Source: Mesorhizobium sp. (GTDB taxonomy: Bacteria; Pseudomonadota; Alphaproteobacteria; Rhizobiales; Rhizobiaceae). From it: a DNA stretch of 64,000 bases. The DNA is taken from the NCBI RefSeq assembly GCF_004963255.1, contig NZ_SUGA01000004.1, positions 124,001 to 188,000 of the forward strand. Direction: 5' to 3'. Below the pieces are notes generated by a model. The model searched no databases and was not told the DNA's origin. It saw nothing but the letters and a program-made list of their open reading frames with translations. A program made the translations under genes and the position numbers. This document shows, one piece after another, positions 8,285 to 17,376 of this stretch; within the stretch, counting starts at the first letter, position 1, and each line of letters begins with the position of its first letter.

Positions 8285-11068
8285 TTAGCCGGCGTCGCGG
8301 ACCCTTGTCAAAGCCACCGAAAGCTTCTCCTGCGCCTCGCGATATTCGGCGAGTTTCTCACGCTCGGCTTCGACCACCTCTTCCGGCGCGTTGGCGACGA
8401 ACTTTTCGTTCGACAGCTTCTTGTGCAGACGGGCGATCTCCTCGGTCACCTTGGCCAATTCCTTCTGAAGCCGCGCGGCTTCGGCCTGGAGATCGATCAG
8501 GCTGCCGAGCGGCAGGCTTATCGTCGCCTCGTTGAGCACGATCTGGGCCGAGCCCTTTGGCGGCGCGTCGACCAACGCGATATCGCCGACGCGCGCCAGC
8601 CGCTTGATCGCCTGGGCGTGGCGCTCCAGCCGCTCCTGCGTCAGCGTGTTGGCGCCGATCACCATCAGCGGCGCGATCGCCGCCGGCGGCACGTTCATCT
8701 CCGACCGCACCGAGCGGATGCCCGAAACAAGGTCGACCAGCCAGTTGATGTCGGCGGCAGCCTCTTCGTCCTCGAAGTCGGGCGACGGCCAGGCGGCATG
8801 GCAAAGCAGCGACGAGCGCTCCTTGCCCTCGCCCGCGGTCTGCGCCCACAGCTCCTCGGTCATGAACGGCATCATCGGATGCAGGAGCTTATAGATCTCG
8901 TCGAGCACGAAGGCGACGCAGGCCCGGCTCTCGGCCTTGGCGGCCTCGTCCGTGCCCATGAACACCGGCTTCAGCAGCTCCAGGTACCAGTCGCAGAACA
9001 GGTTCCAGACGAAGCGGTAGGCAGCGCCCGCCGCCTCGTTGAAGCGGTAGCTGGTGATGCCCTCGGTGACCGCGCGCGCCGCCCGCGTCAGCTCGGTCAG
9101 GATCCAGCGATTGACCGGCAGCTTGGCGTCGTTCAGCCAGAAGTCGTCGTTGCGCGCAACCTCGTTCATCTCGGCGAAGCGCGTCGCGTTCCACAGCTTG
9201 GTGCCGAAATTGCGGTAGCCGGCGATGCGCGCCGGATCGAGCTTCACGTCGCGCCCTTGCGCCGCCATCACAGTCAGCGTGAAACGCAGCGCGTCGGCGC
9301 CGTACTCATCGATGAGGTCGAGCGGATCGATGACGTTGCCCTTCGACTTCGACATCTTGGCGCCGTTCTTGTCGCGCACCAGCGCATGCACATAGACGGT
9401 GTGGAACGGCTCCTCGTCCATGAAGTGCAGGCCCATCATCATCATGCGGGCCACCCAGAAGAAGATGATGTCAAAGCCGGTCACCAGCACGTCGGTCTGA
9501 TAATAGGTCTTGAGCTCGGGCGTCTGGTCGGGCCAGCCGAGCGTCGAGAACGGCCACAGGGCCGACGAGAACCAGGTGTCCAGCACGTCCTCGTCGCGGG
9601 TCAGGATCTCGCCCGGCTGAAAATTCTCGAGCTTGTCCTCGACCCAGGCCTTCCACGGCCCTTCCAGCGCCAGGTAATATTCGACCGCCGCGGCTAAAGC
9701 CTCTTCCTCGGTCTTCTCGACGAAGACATGCCCGTCCGGCCCATACCAGGCCGGGATCTGGTGGCCCCACCAGAGCTGGCGCGAAATGCACCAGGGCTGG
9801 ATGTTCTCCATCCAGTCGAAATAGGTCTTTTCCCAGTTCTTCGGCACGAAGTTCGTGCGGCCCTCGCGCACCGAGGCGATCGCCGGCTTGGCGAGCTCGG
9901 CGGCGTTGACATACCATTGGTCGGTCAGGAAGGGCTCGATCGGCACGCCGCCACGGTCGCCATGCGGCACGGTGTGCCGATGCGGCTCGACCTTGTCGAG
10001 GAACGCGCCCGCTTCCATCAGCGCGACGACCTTCTTGCGGGCAGCGAAGCGGTCGAGCCCGTCGAGTTCGTCCCAGACGGCCTGGCGCTCCGGCGTGACC
10101 TCGAGACCGGCGAGGAAATCCTCATTGTCCTTGAGCTTGATGGCGGCTTCGACCGTCAGGATGTTGATCGCCGGCAGCTTGTGACGCTTGCCGACCTCGA
10201 AATCGTTGAAGTCGTGCGCCGGCGTGATCTTGACGGCGCCGGAGCCCTTCTCCGGATCGGAATATTCGTCCGCCACGATCGGTATCTTGCGGCCGACGAT
10301 CGGCAGCACGACGTTGCGGCCGACCAGATCGGTGAAGCGCGCGTCATCCGGATGCACGGCAACCGCCGTGTCGCCAAGCATCGTCTCGGGACGCGTCGTC
10401 GCGACCGTGATGAAGGTCTTCGGGTTCTCAGGGTCGAACGCCTCGCCTTCGATCGGGTAGCGGAAGTGCCAGAGATTGCCGTTGACCTCATGCTGCTCGA
10501 CCTCGAGGTCGGAAATGGCTGTGAGCAGCTTCGGGTCCCAGTTCACAAGGCGCTTGTCCTTGTAGATGAGGCCTTCCTTATAGAGCGTGACGAAGACTTC
10601 CAGCACGGCCTTGGACAGACCTTCGTCCATGGTGAAGCGTTCGCGCGACCAGTCGGCCGAGGCGCCGAGGCGCTTCAGCTGGTTGAAGATCGCGCCGCCG
10701 GATTCCGCCTTCCACTCCCACACCTTCTCGATGAATTGCTCGCGCGTCAGATCGCGGCGGTGGATCTGCCTTTCCATGAGCTGGCGCTCGACCACCATCT
10801 GTGTGGCGATGCCGGCGTGATCCATGCCGGGCTGCCAAAGCACGTTCTTGCCGCGCATGCGCTCGAAGCGCACGAGAATGTCCTGCAGCGTGTTGTTGAG
10901 CGCATGCCCCATGTGCAGCGAGCCGGTGACGTTCGGCGGCGGGATGACGATGGTGAAAGCTTCCGCCCCTTCCTCCGCGCCGGCGCCGGCCCGGAAGGCG
11001 TCGGCCTCTTCCCAGATTTTGGCGATCTTCGGCTCGACGGTCTTGGCGTCGTAAGTCTTTTCAAGCAT
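8285..11068 (-). CDS. valS: Valyl-tRNA synthetase
   Basis: A 927-aa class I aminoacyl-tRNA synthetase that charges tRNA-Val. It shows [18 protein letters not shown] near residues 43-60 with the HIGH-like HMGH, a large editing domain in the middle, and the KMSKS loop ([13 protein letters not shown]) near residue 570. The C-terminal coiled-coil arm is visible as [20 protein letters not shown]. The length is normal. I chose the ATG at 11068 ([10 protein letters not shown]); the frame runs 27 bp further to a less likely start at 11095. It belongs to the conserved rhizobial order pcm-tolC-popZ-valS, all on the minus strand. Confidence 0.97.
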   Translation of the reverse strand: MLEKTYDAKTVEPKIAKIWEEADAFRAGAGAEEGAEAFTIVIPPPNVTGSLHMGHALNNTLQDILVRFERMRGKNVLWQPGMDHAGIATQMVVERQLMERQIHRRDLTREQFIEKVWEWKAESGGAIFNQLKRLGASADWSRERFTMDEGLSKAVLEVFVTLYKEGLIYKDKRLVNWDPKLLTAISDLEVEQHEVNGNLWHFRYPIEGEAFDPENPKTFITVATTRPETMLGDTAVAVHPDDARFTDLVGRNVVLPIVGRKIPIVADEYSDPEKGSGAVKITPAHDFNDFEVGKRHKLPAINILTVEAAIKLKDNEDFLAGLEVTPERQAVWDELDGLDRFAARKKVVALMEAGAFLDKVEPHRHTVPHGDRGGVPIEPFLTDQWYVNAAELAKPAIASVREGRTNFVPKNWEKTYFDWMENIQPWCISRQLWWGHQIPAWYGPDGHVFVEKTEEEALAAAVEYYLALEGPWKAWVEDKLENFQPGEILTRDEDVLDTWFSSALWPFSTLGWPDQTPELKTYYQTDVLVTGFDIIFFWVARMMMMGLHFMDEEPFHTVYVHALVRDKNGAKMSKSKGNVIDPLDLIDEYGADALRFTLTVMAAQGRDVKLDPARIAGYRNFGTKLWNATRFAEMNEVARNDDFWLNDAKLPVNRWILTELTRAARAVTEGITSYRFNEAAGAAYRFVWNLFCDWYLELLKPVFMGTDEAAKAESRACVAFVLDEIYKLLHPMMPFMTEELWAQTAGEGKERSSLLCHAAWPSPDFEDEEAAADINWLVDLVSGIRSVRSEMNVPPAAIAPLMVIGANTLTQERLERHAQAIKRLARVGDIALVDAPPKGSAQIVLNEATISLPLGSLIDLQAEAARLQKELAKVTEEIARLHKKLSNEKFVANAPEEVVEAEREKLAEYREAQEKLSVALTRVRDAG

Positions 11069-11227
11069 GGAGGAGGTCCGAACTGTCGGGAACAAGCGTC
11101 CGGTGTAAATCGGAAGGTCTTGGCCGAGTCAACCGCGAGAGCTGCGATCGCTCTCACAGATAGGCCTGCCGCGGCCAGCGACAATGCCAGAACAACGGCA
11201 CGTGCACGCGGGCAGCCTCAAACGAAA

Positions 11228-11251
11228 GCGCCGCCCCAAGGCGGCGCTCTT
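11228..11251 (-). terminator. Probable terminator downstream of popZ
   Basis: A GC-rich perfect stem AGCGCCGCC / GGCGGCGCT with a 4-nt loop. On the minus strand it is followed by TTCGTTT. It lies about 20 bp after the popZ stop at 11272. Confidence 0.65.
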
Positions 11252-11271
11252 CAGCCTGCGTGTTGCGGCGG

Positions 11272-12102
11272 CTACTGCGCGCCGCGCGCCACGCGCTCGA
11301 TCTCTTCGCGCACCAGCCTTTCGACCAGCGTCGGCAGGTTGTTGTCGAGCCAATCCTGCAGCATCGGCCGCAGCATCTCCTCGGCCATTTCATCGAAGCT
11401 CTTCTTGCCACGGCTGGCAAAGGCATCGGAAAGCTCGCCGAACGCGGCGGCAACCTGCCTGCCCGTGTGCTCGGAAAGGATCGCGGGACGGGACGGCTGA
11501 GCCTCAGGCGCGGAGGACTGGGGAGCGCCGGCATGCGCGACAGCTTCGACCGCGGGTTCTTCCTTGTCGATCTCGACCCGCGGCGCGGCTTCCGGAGCCC
11601 GGACAGCCGGCTTCGCTGTGACGGTGCTGCCTCCGGCCGCGGCGATTTCCCGCCGCCAATCGGCGACAATGGTTTCGGCGGTCTGCGGCGCGTTTGCAGC
11701 GGCGGGCCTGTTGGCGGCTGCCGGCGCGCTCGGCTCGGCCGCGCGTCTAACACCAGTCTCCGCCGGGGTCGTCGGCGCCGGCGCCGCCTTCACCGGCTCC
11801 GAGCGAGCTTCGGCGCGCGCAAGCACGGGATCAGTCGCTGCAAGCTGGGCCTGGACTTCCGCCAGCGTCGCCGGCTTGCGGGGACCGGCATCGGCATGCA
11901 GTTCGGAACGAAAGCTGTCGACCTCGACGGCGGGTACGGCCGCGGAGGGAATATTGACGACGGCCGGCTCCAGGTCCTGGCGCAGCTCACCGGCCTCGGC
12001 CGGCTGCTTGCGACCGGTATCGCTGTCCTCGATGATCCTTCGGATGGAAGCCAGTATCTCTTCCATGGAAGGTTCGCGCTGCGCGCTGCTTGCCGTCGCC
12101 AT
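11272..12102 (-). CDS. popZ: PopZ-family polar organizing protein (DUF2497)
   Basis: A 276-aa protein with the two conserved ends of the PopZ family and a divergent middle. The N-terminal helix reads PSMEEILASIRRIIEDSD. A long Ala/Pro/Glu-rich, probably disordered linker spans about residues 30-190. The C-terminal multimerisation helices read FDEMAEEMLRPMLQDWLDNN and ERLVREEIERVARG. In Caulobacter PopZ forms a polar network that anchors the ParB-parS centromere, and in rhizobia and Agrobacterium it marks the growing pole. The start is the ATG at 12102; a GTG two codons upstream is equally possible. It sits between tolC and valS, as in other Rhizobiales. Confidence 0.85.
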   Translation of the reverse strand: MATASSAQREPSMEEILASIRRIIEDSDTGRKQPAEAGELRQDLEPAVVNIPSAAVPAVEVDSFRSELHADAGPRKPATLAEVQAQLAATDPVLARAEARSEPVKAAPAPTTPAETGVRRAAEPSAPAAANRPAAANAPQTAETIVADWRREIAAAGGSTVTAKPAVRAPEAAPRVEIDKEEPAVEAVAHAGAPQSSAPEAQPSRPAILSEHTGRQVAAAFGELSDAFASRGKKSFDEMAEEMLRPMLQDWLDNNLPTLVERLVREEIERVARGAQ

Positions 12103-12276
12103 CGTCACATCCGCCGCCCTTGTGACCCATTACGCAATTCCGTTCCCGCTCGGGCCGGAATTCGAATCAATGGCGACAGCGTAACCGACCGATCGTCATC
12201 CGAGAATCCCCAATCTGGGGACGCGTTGGATTTCAACAGATTAGGCGAAGCGCAACCCGGTCAGCCACGCGGAAAA

Positions 12277-12315
12277 GACAAACGCCGCGCATCCGATCGA
12301 TACGCGGCGTTTGTC
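12277..12315 (-). terminator. Rho-independent terminator of tolC
   Basis: A perfect 13-bp inverted repeat GACAAACGCCGCG / CGCGGCGTTTGTC with a 13-nt loop, 18 bp after the tolC stop at 12333. The stem ends in a T-rich 3' arm on the minus strand. Confidence 0.8.
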
Positions 12316-12332
12316 AAAGCTCGGATCGGAAA

Positions 12333-13715
12333 TCAGCGCCCGTCGGGCGTGCGCAATCCAATCCACTTGTCCTTGACGGCGTTGTAATGCTCTTCCGGCC
12401 TGTATTTGGTGACTGCCAGGCCCAGGCGATCGACCGACAGCCGTCCCATCGCCGACAGGATGGCGTAGCTCGCCACCACCACGTCGCGCTCGGAGCTTGC
12501 CTGGTTGATCTTGGCGGTGATGACGGCGTTCTGCGCGTTCAACACGTCGAGCGTCGTGCGCTGGCCGACATTGCGCTCCTCGATGACGCCGTTCAGCGCC
12601 AGCTGCGCGGCATCGATGACCTGCCTGTTGGCGTCCACGCTTTCGCGCGCTGCGACATATTGCGTCCAAGCCGAGACCACGGCCTGGCGCACCTGGTCGC
12701 GGCTGACATCGACCTGGATGCGCGCCTCGCTGAGCGATTCCTTGTTCTGCCGCACAATCGCCGAGGTCCGGCCGCCCGAATAGATCGGAATGGTCAGAGT
12801 GGCGCCGATATTGGCGGACGTCGAGCTACCGTTGGGATTGCTGACGGAACCGGGAGAGGTGTGGCTGTAATTGTCCGAAATGCCGGCGGAGGCCGAAAGC
12901 TGGGGCAGCAGCGCACCTTCCGACGACTTCACCGAAAACGCCGCCGCATCGACGAGATGCTGCGTGGCAAGGATGGCCGGATGCTCGGCGGAAGCGACGG
13001 CCAGGGCGGATTCGAGATTGCCCGGCAACAGCTTGCCTAGTGGCGAAGCCGCCTTCAGCTTGCCCGGCTCGTCGCCGACGATCTGGTGATAGGTGGCGGC
13101 GCTCGCCAGCGCGGTCGCGCGGGCAGCGCTCAACTGCGCCACCGCCGTCGCCCGCGAGGCATCGGCCTGGGCGACATCGGTGCGGGTGCCTTCGCCGACC
13201 TCGAAGCGCGAGCGGGCGGCGCGCGCCTGCTCGGTCAGGAACTGCAGGTTCTGCTCGGTCAGCACCGCCACCTGACGGTCGCGAATCACGTCCATATAGG
13301 CGCTGGCCGCGTTGAACAGGATGTTCTCTTCGGTGTTGCGCAGGCTTTCGACCGAAGCCTTCACCTGCGATTCGGCGGCGGCGACATTGTTCTTGGTCTG
13401 AAAGCCGTCGAACAGCGTCTGGTTGATCTGCACGCCGAAGCTGCCGGTCGTCAGTCTCCTGCTGGTGCCAAATCCGTGCGTGTTGGTGTAGTCGATGTTG
13501 GCCGAACCGGTGACGGTCGGGCGCCAGCCCGACTTGGCGATGGCAACGCCCTCATCGGTGACGCGCACGCCGGCGCGAGCGGCGTTGAGCTGCGAATTGT
13601 ACTGGTAGGCTTTGGCGAGGGCGCCCGTAATGGTCTCGGCGGAGGCGGCCAACGGCGAAAGCGCCGTCGCGGAAACGAGAATAGCTGCTAAAACTCTTTT
13701 GTGTCGGGGCGGCAC
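12333..13715 (-). CDS. tolC: TolC-family outer membrane efflux/secretion channel
   Basis: A 460-aa outer membrane factor that joins inner membrane exporters to the outside in type I secretion and multidrug efflux. It has a signal peptide (VLAAILVSATALSPLAASAE), then two OEP repeats of alpha-hairpin and beta-barrel strands. Typical motifs are YQYNSQLNAARAGVR near the mature N-terminus, SASAGISDNYSH in the second half and NVGQRTTLDVLNAQN near the end. The start is a GTG at 13715 with GAGGG about 7 nt upstream; an upstream ATG frame to 13754 lacks a ribosome site and would spoil the signal peptide. It is probably cotranscribed with pcm upstream, and a strong terminator follows. Confidence 0.92.
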   Translation of the reverse strand: MPPRHKRVLAAILVSATALSPLAASAETITGALAKAYQYNSQLNAARAGVRVTDEGVAIAKSGWRPTVTGSANIDYTNTHGFGTSRRLTTGSFGVQINQTLFDGFQTKNNVAAAESQVKASVESLRNTEENILFNAASAYMDVIRDRQVAVLTEQNLQFLTEQARAARSRFEVGEGTRTDVAQADASRATAVAQLSAARATALASAATYHQIVGDEPGKLKAASPLGKLLPGNLESALAVASAEHPAILATQHLVDAAAFSVKSSEGALLPQLSASAGISDNYSHTSPGSVSNPNGSSTSANIGATLTIPIYSGGRTSAIVRQNKESLSEARIQVDVSRDQVRQAVVSAWTQYVAARESVDANRQVIDAAQLALNGVIEERNVGQRTTLDVLNAQNAVITAKINQASSERDVVVASYAILSAMGRLSVDRLGLAVTKYRPEEHYNAVKDKWIGLRTPDGR

Positions 13716-13900
13716 GTTATTTCCCTCATTCGTTTTGCATGGGAACCACGCCACGTCAGCCTACCCTTGCGGATCGGCCAGCGCCGCGTTGTTTATCGTT
13801 CCCCCGCTGACGGCCTCCCGAAACGCCCGGTTAACCAAATCAGCAACGATTGTCAGGCGCAAGCGATCATGACAGCGCCTTCGCTGCAAGGCAAAAACGC

Positions 13901-14575
13901 TCAGAATTCAAACGCGTGAGCACGTTCGAAGCCCGGTAGTGGCTTAATTGCCGCATTAAACGCCCGTCTTCCGGTTACAACCCCCCCGGCCTTAAAAAAC
14001 AGCCGGGCCACGCCAGAGTTGCCTTGTCCCTCGACCACAACCAGGCGTCCACCTTCCGCAAGCTGGTCGAGCAGCGCCGGCGGCACTTCCTCGACGCTGC
14101 CGCCGACGAAGATGACGTCGTAGGGCGCTTTAGCGGCATGCCCCTGCGGCAGCGGCCCGGTGATGACCGTGACATTTTGGCAGCCGAGGCTGGAAAGCGT
14201 GGATTTGGCGGTCTCGGCCAGCGCGGGATCGCTTTCCAGCGCCACCACGGACCGGGCAAGCCTGGACAGCAATGCGGCGGAATAGCCGCTGCCGCAACCG
14301 ACATCGAGCACCGAATCACTCGCGTCGATCTCGGCCAGTTGCAAAAGCTTGGCGAGCGGCGACGGCTCCATCAGGTAGCGTGCGCCGCCGCCATTGGCGC
14401 CGTCCGAAATGCGGATGTCTTCGTCGATATAGGCCAGATCCCGCTGCCCGGCGCCGACAAAGTCCTCGCGCGGAACGGTCAGCATCGCTTCGATGAGGGG
14501 CGCGCTGGTGACATCGGTGGTGCGGATCTGGCCGTCGACCATCTTCACGCGGCGTTCGGAAAAATCAGCGCTCAT
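13901..14575 (-). CDS. pcm: Protein-L-isoaspartate O-methyltransferase-family protein
   Basis: A 224-aa SAM-dependent methyltransferase of the PIMT fold, which starts repair of isoaspartyl residues in aged proteins. The SAM-binding motif I is VLDVGCGSGYSAALLSRLA, preceded by an N-terminal helical region containing PREDFVG. It carries the post-I acid VALESDP and motif II PYDVIFVGGSVEEVP. The ATG at 14575 begins MSADFSERRVKMVDGQ; the frame open to 14944 crosses the tRNA-Cys gene and is rejected. Its place just upstream of tolC is conserved in rhizobia. Divergence from E. coli Pcm leaves the true substrate uncertain. Confidence 0.85.
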   Translation of the reverse strand: MSADFSERRVKMVDGQIRTTDVTSAPLIEAMLTVPREDFVGAGQRDLAYIDEDIRISDGANGGGARYLMEPSPLAKLLQLAEIDASDSVLDVGCGSGYSAALLSRLARSVVALESDPALAETAKSTLSSLGCQNVTVITGPLPQGHAAKAPYDVIFVGGSVEEVPPALLDQLAEGGRLVVVEGQGNSGVARLFFKAGGVVTGRRAFNAAIKPLPGFERAHAFEF

Positions 14576-14668
14576 GTCCCAACAATCCGCTCCCCGCGCC
14601 AAACGCGCGGCTAAAACTTCAACCGGAACCCCCGCTCCGGCGCGATTGCGCTGGAGCCCGCAAGCATC

Positions 14669-14742
14669 TGGAGGCCTCGCCCGGAATCGAACCGGGGTGC
14701 AAGGATTTGCAGTCCTCTGCGTAACCACTCCGCCACGAGGCC
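14669..14742 (-). tRNA. tRNA-Cys (GCA)
   Basis: A 74-nt cloverleaf on the minus strand. The acceptor stem GGCCTCG pairs with CGAGGCC, the anticodon loop CTGCAAA carries GCA, the T-arm is CCCGGTTCGATTCCGGG, the discriminator base is T and CCA is encoded. Confidence 0.95.
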
Positions 14743-14916
14743 TCGCAATGCTCCCGGCGTTCCGAGCGAACTCATTATGTTGACGCTCAAGGGTCGTCAA
14801 GCGGCGGCGCGTCATTCCCGATGCTTTCGCATGGAGCGGCCAAAGTGGTGATTGCCAATCGGTTGTGACGGCTGGAGCATCGCAGTCGCCGGCCGGCTGC
14901 CCGCCGCCGGGGCTCC

Positions 14917-15177
14917 TCAGTCGGGTCGACGCCGGCGTTCCCACCAGACGATGAAACGCCGCCGGTGGCGTCGGATCATTGCGAATTCATAAGAAAGCAC
15001 CAGGAGACCGAGCGGAATCATCCAGAAGCCGAGAATCGGCAGAAAGCCCAGAAGCCCGCCAAAGGTAAGCAGCATGCCGATGGCGATTCGCCAACCGCGC
15101 GAGCGCGGCATGGTGAACTCGCGGCCGAAGATCGAAATCTTGCGGGCCGGGGCGTCGTCATCGTCCGCTGCGGTCAT
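14917..15177 (-). CDS. Small membrane protein, conserved in Rhizobiales
   Basis: An 86-aa protein of unknown function. The first 28 residues are polar and acidic (MTAADDDDAPARKISIFGRE). Hydrophobic segments at about residues 30-46 and 47-66 form one hairpin or two short membrane spans (IAIGMLLTFGGLLGFLPIL, then MIPLGLLVLSYEFAMI). The tail is strongly basic (RRHRRRFIVWWERRRR) and by the positive-inside rule stays in the cytoplasm. It sits alone between tRNA-Cys and tRNA-Asn. The amphipathic layout and charge pattern make a real gene likely. Confidence 0.65.
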   Translation of the reverse strand: MTAADDDDAPARKISIFGREFTMPRSRGWRIAIGMLLTFGGLLGFLPILGFWMIPLGLLVLSYEFAMIRRHRRRFIVWWERRRRPD

Positions 15178-15384
15178 TCAAACCAATCCCATCCGCTGCC
15201 TAAGCCATGTCAAGGCGATGACCGGCCGCTTTGTTCCGTGCCGGTGTGAAGCCCTTCATATGTGGGCGCGCCGAACGATGGCACAAATAGCCGCATCAAA
15301 AACTGGAGAAAAATTGCGAAATGCTGCTTTGCAAAGCCGAAAGGTGTTTGCTATAGGCTGCGCCACTCACGTCAGAGCCTCCGT

Positions 15385-15459
15385 TCCCCGGTAGCTCAGT
15401 GGTAGAGCAACCGGCTGTTAACCGGTTGGTCGCTGGTTCGAATCCGGCCCGGGGAGCCA
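15385..15459 (+). tRNA. tRNA-Asn (GTT), integration target of the island
   Basis: A 75-nt cloverleaf: acceptor TCCCCGG/CCGGGGA, D-arm GCTCAGTGGTAGAGC, anticodon stem-loop CCGGCTGTTAACCGG with anticodon GTT, T-arm CTGGTTCGAATCCGG, discriminator G and encoded CCA. Its last 14 nt plus the next base (15446-15460) recur exactly at 37726-37740, so the gene is the attachment site of the island that follows and stays intact after integration. Confidence 0.97.
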
Positions 15460-15460
15460 A
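15446..15460 (+). repeat. attL direct repeat in the tRNA-Asn 3' end
   Basis: The 15-bp core GGCCCGGGGAGCCAA is identical to 37726-37740. It covers the 3' acceptor end of tRNA-Asn, the usual crossover region of tyrosine integrases that use tRNA genes. Confidence 0.85.
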
Positions 15461-15555
15461 TTTGCTAATCTTTTCATTTAGCGCTCCGCTTTCAACACAT
15501 TGAAATCCTTACGTAGCTCAGCCGCACGGGCCTGGCAGAGCAGATTTTGCGCCAA

Positions 15556-15593
15556 AATTTGCTAATCATTACGCTAAACAATTTGCCAATCAT
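15556..15593. repeat. Candidate integrase arm-binding repeats
   Basis: AATTTGCTAATC occurs at 15459-15470, directly after the attachment core, and again at 15556-15567. A close variant, AATTTGCCAATCAT, follows at 15580-15593. At the right end GCTAATCATT recurs at 37643-37652. Short direct repeats clustered inside both ends, close to the integrase start, fit arm-type sites of a lambda-like integrase or the binding sites of its excisionase. Confidence 0.45.
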
Positions 15594-15637
15594 GCCCGGT
15601 ATCGGTAGGTTGACGATTAGAACATACCTAGCTGGAA

Positions 15638-16921
15638 GTGGCGGGCTATCCCGTGAACCTGACCTTACGCAATCGCACCTATCATATCGTCCGCCGCGTG
15701 CCGAAGCGCTATGCCCAAATCGACCCCCGGAAGCAGGTGTGGATTAGCCTACACACCGACTCGAAAACCGTCGCGGAACAGAAAGCGCCGACCGCGTGGG
15801 CTCACATGGTCGAGGGCTGGGAGGCCCGCCTTGCCGGCGCAACTGACGATGCGGAGCGACGGTTTGCAGCGGCGAAGGAATTGGCCGCCGTTCGCGGCTT
15901 CAGCTACCTGCCCGCTGATCGAGTCGCCCAACTCCCCCGCGAAAAGCTGCTTGAACGTGTTGAGTCTGCCCTGAAGCTCAATGGCGACGCTGCCAAGATC
16001 GAGGCCCGCGCCGTGCTGGGCGGCGCTCGCGAACCGGGGATCAAGATCAGCAAGGCGCTAGAACTGTATTGGGGCTTTGCCAAGCAGGACACGATAGGCA
16101 AGAGCGAGGATCAGCTTCGCCGCTGGGAGCACCCCCGGAAACGGGCCATCGCCAACTTGATTGAAGAGATCGGCGACAAGGAGCTTTCCGAGATCACGGG
16201 CGATGACATGCTCGACTTCCGCGAAACATGGATGGAACGGATCGCGGCCGGTGATGCGCAGCCCGACACCGCCAACAAGGATTTCCAGCACATCGGCAAT
16301 ATCCTTCGCACCGTAGTCAAGATGAAGCGGTTAGGGCTGGTCCTGCCGCTGGACGGTCTCACCTTCAAAGCCGACAAGGAGCGGAGCCGCCCGCCTTTCT
16401 CGGTCGAATGGATCAAGACCAAGCTTCTTGCCCCTGGCGCACTAGACAGCTTGAACACCGAAGCGCGGTGCATCCTGCTAGGCATGATTAACACCGGCTA
16501 TCGCCCCGGCGAAGCGGCCGGGCTCATGCCGCACCACATCCGGCTTGACGTAGACGTGCCGCACATCTCGATTGAGCCTGAAGGCCGACAGCTAAAGAAC
16601 AAGGTCAGCCAGCGTTTAATTCCGCTGGTAGGCGTGTCGCTCGAAGCCTTCAAGCAATGCCCGCAAGGCTTTCCCACCTATCGTTTCAGGGACAAGATCA
16701 GCAACACGGTGAACAAGTACCTTCGGGAACATGACCTCTTAGAGACACCGGAGCATGTGCTCTACAGCCTGAGGCATTCATTTGAAGACCGGATGATTGC
16801 CGCCAAGGTCGATGACCGTATCCGGCGCGACCTGTTCGGTCATTCGCTCGGCAGGGAACGCTACGGCGAAGGCGCGACGTTGGCCCACAAGCGGGACATC
16901 CTTCAGAGCTTCGCCCTTTGA
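15638..16921 (+). CDS. Tyrosine-type site-specific integrase
   Basis: A 427-aa phage-type integrase that should recombine the island with the tRNA-Asn attachment site. It has an N-terminal SAM-like core-binding region (about 120-240) and the catalytic domain after residue 250. The active site is seen as Arg in TGYRPGEAAG (near 289), Arg/His in YSLRHSFEDRM (near 378), His in FGHSLG (near 403) and the Tyr nucleophile in RERYGEG (near 409). The start is a GTG at 15638; a second GTG at 15653 (NLTLRNRTYH) could equally be used, as the ribosome sites are weak. The gene is intact and next to attL, so the island may still excise. Confidence 0.92.
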   Translation: MAGYPVNLTLRNRTYHIVRRVPKRYAQIDPRKQVWISLHTDSKTVAEQKAPTAWAHMVEGWEARLAGATDDAERRFAAAKELAAVRGFSYLPADRVAQLPREKLLERVESALKLNGDAAKIEARAVLGGAREPGIKISKALELYWGFAKQDTIGKSEDQLRRWEHPRKRAIANLIEEIGDKELSEITGDDMLDFRETWMERIAAGDAQPDTANKDFQHIGNILRTVVKMKRLGLVLPLDGLTFKADKERSRPPFSVEWIKTKLLAPGALDSLNTEARCILLGMINTGYRPGEAAGLMPHHIRLDVDVPHISIEPEGRQLKNKVSQRLIPLVGVSLEAFKQCPQGFPTYRFRDKISNTVNKYLREHDLLETPEHVLYSLRHSFEDRMIAAKVDDRIRRDLFGHSLGRERYGEGATLAHKRDILQSFAL

Positions 16922-17115
16922 GCGGCGACGATTGCCCGCGCCCGGGCGATTGGGTCACCCCTCGCTTCTTCGGCGACAATCTCGACCTCTAGCCGCATGA
17001 AGATCGGCGCATAGATCGCATCTTCGATCACAAGCCCGGCAACGAACGCGTGCGCAGCTTTGAGCCGGGCCAGCATGGACCCGTTATCGTCGGTTATTGT
17101 CGAAGAATGCAGCAT
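16903..17115 (-). CDS. Small hypothetical protein overlapping the integrase 3' end
   Basis: A 70-aa protein not recognised. It is predicted to be helical and ends in a charged Ala/Arg-rich segment (EEARGDPIARARAIVAAQRA). A second in-frame ATG would start at LARLKAAHAF. It converges on the integrase and overlaps its last 19 bp. Small genes between an integrase and the next module are often excisionases, but no helix-turn-helix or winged-helix signature can be pointed to. Its reality is uncertain. Confidence 0.4.
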   Translation of the reverse strand: MLHSSTITDDNGSMLARLKAAHAFVAGLVIEDAIYAPIFMRLEVEIVAEEARGDPIARARAIVAAQRAKL

Positions 17116-17148
17116 GGCTTGGGTCTGTTTTTGAAACTGGGTGCAAAC

Positions 17149-17376
17149 TCAGCGGCGCAGGAAATGCGCGCCAATCCAGATGGCAGGCCAAACGGCTAAG
17201 AACAGCGCCGCCGCTACCAATGCGGCCCGCCTGCCCCGGTGAAGGTCTTCCACCACGGCATGAGAGTCTGCCGCTACGGCCGGCCCAGCGTTGCGATTAG
17301 TGACGATGCCTTGAATGAAGAGCAGACCGCCGCCGACCCAGAGCGCGCCCGCCAGTAAAATCATGTCTGTTGTCAT
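17149..17376 (-). CDS. Small two-span membrane protein
   Basis: A 75-aa protein starting at the ATG at 17376 (MTTDMILLAGALWVGG). It has two hydrophobic spans, about residues 4-24 and 52-72 (AALVAAALFLAVWPAIWIGA), joined by a polar loop with NRNAGPAVAADSHAV, and ends in RR. It is unrecognised. It is divergent from the initiator gene and 33 bp from the neighbouring small gene at 17115. Its compact membrane layout supports a real gene; no role is proposed. Confidence 0.5.
   Translation of the reverse strand: MTTDMILLAGALWVGGGLLFIQGIVTNRNAGPAVAADSHAVVEDLHRGRRAALVAAALFLAVWPAIWIGAHFLRR

Noticed and set aside
9728..11500. Long plus-strand open frame opposite valS (590 codons)
   Set aside because: Antisense shadow of valS; no start signal, no recognisable domain, and it runs past the gene end into a terminator.
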